Below are positions 58,421 to 64,000 of a stretch of DNA of 64,000 bases, piece by piece. Made by a program: the position numbers and the translations under genes. Numbering within the stretch: position 1 is the first letter of the stretch; every line of letters starts with the position of its first letter. Source of the stretch: an uncultured Francisella sp. (GTDB taxonomy: Bacteria; Pseudomonadota; Gammaproteobacteria; Burkholderiales; Neisseriaceae); the NCBI GenBank assembly GCA_943914555.1, contig CALUCM010000004.1, positions 5,012 through 69,011 of the forward strand, given 5' to 3'. Below the pieces are notes generated by a model. The model was not told where the DNA came from. It searched no databases and saw only the letters and a program-made list of their open reading frames with translations.

Positions 58421-60133
58421 TTATACCTTACTTATCAAATTAAGAAGATGAGAAACAACATCTTCTGTACTGATTTTTTCTATCTGATCACAGCCACGTC
58501 GTTGATATTCAATAACACCTTGCTCTAAGCCTTTGGCACCAATAACAAGGCGATAGGGAATGCCAATAAGCTCTGAGTCATTCAATAATACACCTGCGCG
58601 TTCATCACGATCATCCAGTAAAACTTCCAGGCCAGCACTCATCAATTCCTGATATAGTTGATCGCTGTATTGCTTTATTGCAGCATTTTTATGGTAATTC
58701 ATAGGCACAATCACTACAGTAAACGGCGCCAAGGCCAACGGCCAAATAATGCCTTTATCATCATGATTTTGCTCGATACTCGCTGCCATCACTCGGCTAA
58801 TACCTAAGCCATAGCAACCCATTTTTATTGTTTTAGAATGACCATCTTGATCTAAAAATTTAGCTTGCATTGCTCGACTATATTGCTCTCCTAGTTCAAA
58901 TATGTGCCCTACTTCAATACCTCGAGCCAGTTTTAATGTGCCCTGTCCATCTGGTGAAGGATCCCCTTCTTCTGCATTGCGAATATCCACAAACTGCGGC
59001 TCAGTACTATCTCTACCAAAGTTAAAACCAAGATAATGGTGATCCTTTTGGTTGGCTCCAACTACCCAATCACTTCCTTTCTCCAATGCATAATCGGCAT
59101 ATACTAATCCCTTAAAACCACACGGTCCTAAAAAGCCACTCTCTGAGTTAAAAAAATCTTGTAAAACCTCCTCAGAACAAAAATGTAATGGTTTTTTAAC
59201 GCCCTTAAGGTGACTGGCTTTGACTTCATTTAACTGATGATCTCCACGCAGTAATAATAAAACAGGGGTATCCTTTCCACCTTCCACCACAATAGCTTTG
59301 ATAGTACGCTCAATGGAAATATGTAAATAAGCTACCAAGGCATTAATAGTCTTAATCCCTGGTGTTGCTTTTAACTGCAATGCTTCATTTGCCGGTTTGC
59401 GCTCTCCTGGTAAACGAGCAAGAGGTGTCAATTCAATATTAGCTGCATAGTCAGATACTGTGCTATAGGCAATAAGATCTTCGCCATTTTTAGCAATCAC
59501 TTGGAACTCATGGGAAGAAGAACCACCGATACTGCCGTTATCAGCTGCAACAGCGCGAAATTTTAGACCCATACGTTTAAAAATATTGCTGTAACATGTA
59601 TACATCTTCTGATAAGTTTCATGTAAAGAAACCTCATCAGCATGAAAAGAGTAGCCATCTTTCATAATAAATTCACGTGCGCGCATCACCCCAAAACGAG
59701 GGCGAATTTCATCACGAAATTTTGTTTGTATTTGATAAAAATTAACCGGCATCTGTTTGTAACTAGTCAGATGATTACGCATAAGATCGGTGATCACTTC
59801 TTCATGCGTTGGTCCATAACAAAAATCCTTCCCATGCCTGTCCTGAAAACGCAATAATTCTCTGCCATATTTTTGCCAACGTCCTGATTCTCGCCACAGC
59901 GATGCAGGTTGCACCGTCGGCATTAACAACTCTATCGCCCCTGCTTGATCCATTTCCTCACGCACAATTCTTTCAATTTTTTGTAATACACGACAACCTA
60001 ATGGCATCCAAGTATATAAACCAGCGGCAGTTTTTCTAATTAAACCCGCACGCAGCATCAATTGGTGACTGGGAAGTTCTGCTTCACTTGGCACTTCCTT
60101 AAATGTTTCTATGTAATAATGAGACGCTTTCAT
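58421..60133 (-). CDS. proS: prolyl-tRNA synthetase
   Basis: Bacterial-type ProRS of 570 residues, charging tRNA-Pro and editing Ala-tRNA-Pro. Class II motif 1 is in LRAGLIRKTAAGLYTWMPLG, motif 2 in QTKFRDEIRPRFGVMRAREF and motif 3 in MGCYGLGISR. The central INS editing domain (about 225-390) is present. The anticodon-binding domain follows and includes LDDRDERAGV. Confidence is high from motif order and length. Confidence 0.97.
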   Translation of the reverse strand: MKASHYYIETFKEVPSEAELPSHQLMLRAGLIRKTAAGLYTWMPLGCRVLQKIERIVREEMDQAGAIELLMPTVQPASLWRESGRWQKYGRELLRFQDRHGKDFCYGPTHEEVITDLMRNHLTSYKQMPVNFYQIQTKFRDEIRPRFGVMRAREFIMKDGYSFHADEVSLHETYQKMYTCYSNIFKRMGLKFRAVAADNGSIGGSSSHEFQVIAKNGEDLIAYSTVSDYAANIELTPLARLPGERKPANEALQLKATPGIKTINALVAYLHISIERTIKAIVVEGGKDTPVLLLLRGDHQLNEVKASHLKGVKKPLHFCSEEVLQDFFNSESGFLGPCGFKGLVYADYALEKGSDWVVGANQKDHHYLGFNFGRDSTEPQFVDIRNAEEGDPSPDGQGTLKLARGIEVGHIFELGEQYSRAMQAKFLDQDGHSKTIKMGCYGLGISRVMAASIEQNHDDKGIIWPLALAPFTVVIVPMNYHKNAAIKQYSDQLYQELMSAGLEVLLDDRDERAGVLLNDSELIGIPYRLVIGAKGLEQGVIEYQRRGCDQIEKISTEDVVSHLLNLISKV

Positions 60134-60314
60134 GATATTCCCCGTTATTTGTGTGCAGTGGCTTTTTCAATATTTAAAGCTCGTGATTGTACACTAAGCC
60201 TGCCTGTTCATAATGATATTTTTATCCTTGTCAAGCGGTTTTTCAAAACTTTTCGCTAAGTCACTAAATCATAAAAGATTTATCATAAGTATTTGAATAA
60301 TAAAATTATTATCT

Positions 60315-60335
60315 AGTGACTAAAATTTAGTCACT
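60315..60335. repeat. 21-bp palindrome with 10-bp arms
   Basis: AGTGACTAAA, one central A, then TTTAGTCACT: a perfect dyad. A third copy of the half-site (AGTCACT) lies at 60259-60265, about 70 bases away. It sits about 180 bases upstream of proS. An operator or a hairpin are both possible. Confidence 0.45.
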
Positions 60336-60398
60336 CTTGGCTTGGTCTCTGATTTTTCAAGTTTTTTAGCAGCTAATACTTGATCATTTGCCCAGCTA

Positions 60399-60415
60399 TT
60401 CACAAAAATTGTGAA
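60399..60415. repeat. inverted TTCACAA repeat with DnaA-box-like sequences
   Basis: TTCACAA, three A, then TTGTGAA. Extending outward, CTATTCACA (60396-60404, +) and TTGTTCACA (60410-60418, -) each differ from the DnaA box TTATNCACA at one position and face each other. This is suggestive only. Confidence 0.35.
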
Positions 60416-60511
60416 CAATAGAATAACTTAACTAACTATTTGATTAAAAAAATATTCTCGATAAAAACAATGAAAAATATTGATTCTTACTTGATGACAA
60501 AAAACTCCCCC

Positions 60512-62569
60512 CTATAGTCGATAATGCATATCAACAAAAATACCTTGTCTAATCAAGTAATTATAGTTCCTACCTTCATATCCAAATTTAACGATGTTAT
60601 GTTTGTTTTTCTTATATTTCATATAGATAGCCCAGTCTCCTTCATAGTTAGCAATCAGCTTAATTTTACGTTTAAATTGCACAGGCGCATGTTTAATACT
60701 ACCAATTAATTTTAATTTGCTCAGTGATTGATTGTACTGCGCTTGTGCCTGCATACCGATTGTCAATCGATCTGTAGGATACTTTTTGCTCTCCAAATTA
60801 AATTTGCCTTCCCCATGAATATAAAACCAGTTATTAGGCATGAAAGAAACAGAAGTACTACGAGTATCATAATCTTCATAACGATGATTGATCATATAGC
60901 CTGGACCAAACAAGCCTCTTAATCTAAAGATCACATCCTCATTTTCCCAATTTAATTTCATGACACCAGCAACCACTACTTTTTGGCTACTTAAGTCTGC
61001 TCTTTCATAGCGATCCTTCATACTTAAAGGAAGTTTGCCTTCGAAAGTTACCTCCCGCCTTACTTGGTAATAACTTTCTGTAATTTGACTTTCCAAACCC
61101 AAAGATAAATAATCATTCAAATAATAATAAACATAAGGCTCAAAGTAGCTGCTGGCAGCCCATAGATCAGTAAAAGGAACACGATAATTCATGGCACGAA
61201 AACCAAGGTTATAGCCATACTCTAGTCCCCAAAATGGTTGGTTCTCCCAATTGCGGTTGTAAACAATATTAAGTACTGGTTTAGCCGCGTAATGACCTAA
61301 TTTTACTGATACTCCATTTTTTATTTCATCAACATTCAATTCAATATTGCTGCTTAAAAAACTATTATAGATGCCACCCAATACAAACGGGGTAGCAATG
61401 AGCATAGATAAATAGGAAAAAATCTCTTTTTGCGCTTTGTAGCTTAGATTAAAATCATCAGCAAAAAGATAATTATAAGCCTGCTTGTCGCGCGGATTAG
61501 TTTGGCAAGCATTTGCCGCAGAGAAAGGTCCACATTCAGGACTGACTACATTGTCAAAACCCAAATAAACCGGATCTTCTACAAATTCACGCAGCAAAGC
61601 ACGGACATTGGCATAGATAATGTGATGATCATGCGTGGCAGTAAGAGCAGTGTTTAACTGTTGATTTAATGCATCCACAGCCCTAAGCTGCATTTGGTAA
61701 TAGCGATTAGCATAAGCACTAACCCACTGCGAGCTAAAATTAAAATATGATATAAAATCTAATAAATCTGTTCTAATGATTTGATCAAGTCCTTTAATTC
61801 CTGTCCCACGGTGTAATCGTTCAAGATAAGGCTGAGAGATCAAACCATTAAAATTTAAATGACCCCATTGCGATACAAAACGTAATATAACTGCCCAAGG
61901 ATCTAAACGAGATGATAAACGGCCACCTGGAAAAATAAGCGTATCAGGGACATTCATTACAATCACATCCCCACCTAAAGCAGTGAGCTTTTGAATACGG
62001 CTCACATAATGTGCTACATCTGCTGAAAAATCAGCTGTAGCTAGGCCAGGTTGCCATCGATTCGCTGTGATAAACCGCTGCGCATCGTAAAAACCTCCCC
62101 ACAGTACAAATAATTCTTTTTGCTGATAATTATCTTTTCGTCCACTTAATAATCCTGGTGCAAGAAAACGATCAATACGATCACTGATATTTAAAGCACC
62201 CTTAGCTAATCTAGCATTGGGAAAAGAACGGTTATCAATAATTGGAAAAGGGATTTTATGACTAAAAATAATAGATAACGGTTCACTATAGAGATTAACT
62301 CCTTCTCCCAATGGCCAAGGCCACTGATTGGGCACAAAACGCGTACCCAATAAATTTCCGGTATCCGATAAATGGTCACCAAATGTATATATGTGGTTAT
62401 AAAATGGGCGATCTTTGCTATTGAGAGTCTGATGTAACCCTCCGTTAAAATTCATTTTCTTCAACGATTGTAAATCCCATTCTCTTTGCAAATCTGCTTT
62501 ATGTTTCGCTGATAGTAAAGAGAACAAGGGCAATAAAAAACAAGTAATAAATATTTTTTTTGTGTCCAT
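60512..62569 (-). CDS. GDSL-type autotransporter esterase homologue with altered active site
   Basis: Predicted outer-membrane autotransporter: signal peptide (MDTKKIFITCFLLPLFSLLS), an SGNH/GDSL hydrolase-like passenger (about 50-395) and a C-terminal beta-barrel of about 290 residues ending in HYRL. The ATG at 62569 starts the signal peptide cleanly; the longer frame begins with GTG. The passenger has the family context but not the catalytic residues. Block I reads YTFGDHLSDTGN, with His66 where the nucleophile Ser belongs. Block III reads WGGFYD (157-162) in place of WGGxND. Block V reads ADDFNLS (370-376) where DxxHPT is expected. Five cysteines or fewer are present. Homologues such as EstA or PlaA hydrolyse lipids; here binding without catalysis is more likely. 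It is a lone gene before yebC. Confidence 0.75.
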   Translation of the reverse strand: MDTKKIFITCFLLPLFSLLSAKHKADLQREWDLQSLKKMNFNGGLHQTLNSKDRPFYNHIYTFGDHLSDTGNLLGTRFVPNQWPWPLGEGVNLYSEPLSIIFSHKIPFPIIDNRSFPNARLAKGALNISDRIDRFLAPGLLSGRKDNYQQKELFVLWGGFYDAQRFITANRWQPGLATADFSADVAHYVSRIQKLTALGGDVIVMNVPDTLIFPGGRLSSRLDPWAVILRFVSQWGHLNFNGLISQPYLERLHRGTGIKGLDQIIRTDLLDFISYFNFSSQWVSAYANRYYQMQLRAVDALNQQLNTALTATHDHHIIYANVRALLREFVEDPVYLGFDNVVSPECGPFSAANACQTNPRDKQAYNYLFADDFNLSYKAQKEIFSYLSMLIATPFVLGGIYNSFLSSNIELNVDEIKNGVSVKLGHYAAKPVLNIVYNRNWENQPFWGLEYGYNLGFRAMNYRVPFTDLWAASSYFEPYVYYYLNDYLSLGLESQITESYYQVRREVTFEGKLPLSMKDRYERADLSSQKVVVAGVMKLNWENEDVIFRLRGLFGPGYMINHRYEDYDTRSTSVSFMPNNWFYIHGEGKFNLESKKYPTDRLTIGMQAQAQYNQSLSKLKLIGSIKHAPVQFKRKIKLIANYEGDWAIYMKYKKNKHNIVKFGYEGRNYNYLIRQGIFVDMHYRL

Positions 62570-62628
62570 AATGTATTTCAAACTATTGGATAATTCAGTA
62601 TCTTCCACCACTATTGCTTATATATGCG

Positions 62629-63351
62629 TTAACAATCCAGTAGCGCAGATGTATATACCTCTTGGACATCATCTAATTCTTCTAAAGCATCAATAAAAGC
62701 CTGCATTTTTTTTGCATCATCTGCATTTAATAACACTTCATTATCCGCCCGCATGGTAATATCAGCTTCCTGGAGGCAAAATCCTTGATTAGCCAAATGA
62801 TCTTTTAAAACAGAAAATTGCGAAGGTGACACAATCACTTCCACACTATCATCATGATAAATGACATCATCTGCCCCATATTCTAAAGCAGCTTCTAATA
62901 AAGCATCTTCATTAGTATCTGCAGAAAATAATAAATAGCCCAGGCGCTTAAATTGAAAAGAAACACTTCCATCAGTACCAAGATGGGCACCATACTTACT
63001 AAAGATGTGGCGAACTTCTGCAATAGTGCGTGTTTTATTATCTGTCAAACATTCGACAATAACGGCCGAGCCTCCAGGTCCATAGCCTTCATAGCGCAAT
63101 TCGATATAATCGCCACCTTCAAGAGCACCAACACCTTTATCAATGGCGCGCTGCACCGTATCTTTTGGCATATTCACATTAACTGCCTTATCAATTGCCA
63201 AACGCAAACGAGAATTGGTATTGACATCAGGACCACCCTGCTTTGCAGCACTAGTAATTTCACGAATTATTTTGGTAAAAATTTTTCCACGCTTAGCATC
63301 TTGCCTCTCTTTTTTATGCTTGATATTTGCCCATTTACTATGGCCTGCCAT
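62629..63351 (-). CDS. yebC: YebC/TACO1-family translation or transcription regulator
   Basis: YebC-family proteins have been described as DNA-binding regulators and, more recently, as ribosome-associated factors relieving stalling. The 240-residue protein has the signature [18 protein letters not shown] at the start, [27 protein letters not shown] and the acidic C-terminal domain ending [12 protein letters not shown]. All three family domains are present. It is preceded by the palindrome at 63394-63407. Confidence 0.95.
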   Translation of the reverse strand: MAGHSKWANIKHKKERQDAKRGKIFTKIIREITSAAKQGGPDVNTNSRLRLAIDKAVNVNMPKDTVQRAIDKGVGALEGGDYIELRYEGYGPGGSAVIVECLTDNKTRTIAEVRHIFSKYGAHLGTDGSVSFQFKRLGYLLFSADTNEDALLEAALEYGADDVIYHDDSVEVIVSPSQFSVLKDHLANQGFCLQEADITMRADNEVLLNADDAKKMQAFIDALEELDDVQEVYTSALLDC

Positions 63352-63393
63352 ATACTTTTTTTCCTAAATTTATATTTGGTTAACTGTGTTTCT

Positions 63394-63407
63394 GTTTGCC
63401 GGCAAAC
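63394..63407. repeat. 14-bp perfect palindrome in the yebC leader
   Basis: GTTTGCCGGCAAAC lies 43 bases before yebC on the minus strand. About 10 bases further, GCTTATT and AATAAGC flank a GTAT loop that contains TATAAT on the plus strand (63420-63425). The pair could be an operator beside a promoter; the plus-strand -10 would serve the DUF465 gene with a long leader. Confidence 0.4.
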
Positions 63408-63546
63408 GAGGGCTTATTGTATAATAAGCTTCTAGGCCCGTAAATTAAGAAATAGATCAAAGGTTGCCTCAATTAGCTCTATTGAGCTATAACTTGCTAG
63501 ACATAATAAAACATCATAACTAGTTTTAAACCACTAAGGAGAAAAC

Positions 63547-63777
63547 ATGTTTCCGGAATATAGGGATCTGATCAGCGAACTCAAAAATACCGATGCACAT
63601 TTTGAAAAATTGTTTAATGAACACAATGAATTAGACCAGAAAATCATCAACTTAGAAAATAACCCGGTGACTAGCGGTCTTCAAGAAATTGAAGAGCTAA
63701 AAAAACAAAAATTACAGTTAAAAGACGCGTTGTATAAAATACTACAAAACGCTGCCAAAACTAATGCAATAAAGTAA
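63547..63777 (+). CDS. DUF465 (YdcH-like) small coiled-coil protein
   Basis: A 76-residue, charged, almost wholly helical protein of the DUF465/YdcH family, of unknown function. The family pattern YRDLISELKNTDAHFEKLFNEHNELDQKI (within residues 5-35) followed by a proline-containing turn and IEELKKQKLQLKDALYKIL is clear. AAGGAG lies 6 bases before the ATG. It ends at the stop of convergent coaBC with no gap. Confidence 0.85.
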   Translation: MFPEYRDLISELKNTDAHFEKLFNEHNELDQKIINLENNPVTSGLQEIEELKKQKLQLKDALYKILQNAAKTNAIK

Positions 63778-64000
63778 TTAATTCAAATACTCAGCAATCA
63801 CATTGACTATTTCCTGGGCGATCAAAGTTTTTTCACGCTGCTTGATGGCAAAATTGCCTTTATCGCCCAGAATATATACACTGCTGATATCTTCGCCTAC
63901 GCTTTCGTTTATTTGATTAGCAATCAATAGGGGGATGCCTTTTTGCTCTTTTTTTTGTTGCGCATACTCAAGCACATGTTCACTTTCTGCAGCAAAGCCC
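63778..64000 (-). CDS. coaBC: CoaBC C-terminal part, 5' end outside the window
   Basis: Bifunctional phosphopantothenoylcysteine synthetase/decarboxylase of coenzyme A synthesis; only the C-terminal 73 codons or so lie here. The frame stays open to the window edge (GFAAESEHVLEYAQQK), so the apparent start at 63975 is internal. The piece shows the end of the synthetase (CoaB) half: GFAAES, IPLLIANQIN, VYILGDKGNFAI and AQEIVNVIAEYL, fitting the family. It is convergent with the DUF465 gene. Confidence 0.88.
   Translation of the reverse strand, partial: GFAAESEHVLEYAQQKKEQKGIPLLIANQINESVGEDISSVYILGDKGNFAIKQREKTLIAQEIVNVIAEYLN

Larger units (their letters stand above)
60134..60511. other. intergenic stretch with inverted repeats between proS and the autotransporter gene
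   Basis: A 378-base AT-rich gap upstream of proS and downstream of the autotransporter gene, both leftward. It has no credible frame. It contains a 10-bp-arm palindrome (60315-60335), a further AGTCACT copy at 60259-60265 and an inverted TTCACAA repeat (60399-60415). Some may be proS promoter elements or operators. Confidence 0.5.

Overview
This window is a dense, AT-rich stretch of bacterial chromosome carrying mostly core housekeeping genes. It most likely comes from a betaproteobacterium of the Neisseriales or a close relative. Three things point there: dnaB is followed directly by five minor-pilin genes in the order of the Neisseria pilHIJKX cluster; PriB, Hfq and GyrB read like the neisserial versions; and ndk, rlmN, pilW, ispG, hisS, yfgM, der and hfq keep the usual betaproteobacterial order. 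I saw no phage, insertion sequence, CRISPR array, tRNA or rRNA.

Layout. 1-3738 (+): the 3' part of an AlgZ/FimS-type sensor kinase, a class V aminotransferase overlapping queH, and a secreted YceI-like protein closed by a perfect hairpin. 3812-4053 (-): a small frameshifted gene. 4242-8344 (-): the tightly overlapping thiL-pgpA-phoB-phoR-queC unit, divergent from prfC (+). 9997-14427 (-): znuC-znuB-znuA-rdgC-dcd-DUF2062. 14641-17176: sixA (+), ubiB (-), ridA (+). 17292-22263 (-): mltB-dnaX-ybaB-recR-grxB-cobB. 22443-25935 (-): an OPT transporter, then rpsF-priB-rpsR-rplI. 26234-32050 (-): pqiA-pqiB-pqiC, hisA, rapZ and a YlqF/RbgA GTPase. 32261-39972: the chromosome-origin neighbourhood, with dnaA-dnaN-gyrB leftward and rpmH-rnpA-yidD-yidC rightward. 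40064-43984 (-): purL. 44168-49588 (+): dnaB and the pilin cluster. 49914-60133 (-): hfq, der, yfgM, hisS, ispG, pilW, rlmN, ndk, zapE and proS, in that coordinate order. 60512-64000: a GDSL-type autotransporter that seems to have lost its active site, yebC, a DUF465 protein, and the 3' end of coaBC.

The genes cover replication (dnaA, dnaN, dnaX, dnaB, gyrB, priB, recR), translation (rpmH, rpsF, rpsR, rplI, hisS, proS, prfC, der, yebC), membrane-protein insertion and envelope (yidC, yidD, pqiABC, mltB), zinc uptake (znuABC), phosphate sensing (phoBR), queuosine (queC, queH), type IV pili (pilHIJKX, pilW) and cofactors (thiL, ispG, ubiB, coaBC).

The most notable departures from routine are: the GDSL autotransporter with all three recognisable catalytic blocks altered; a sirtuin with an in-frame loss of about 31 residues including the NAD-binding GTS segment; an A9 slippery run in dnaX predicted to make a gamma-like short form; an insertion beside the phospho-acceptor of PhoB; a one-base-broken small gene; absence of bamB between yfgM and der; and several unexplained inverted repeats in the few long intergenic gaps. 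I found no clearly new multi-gene system.
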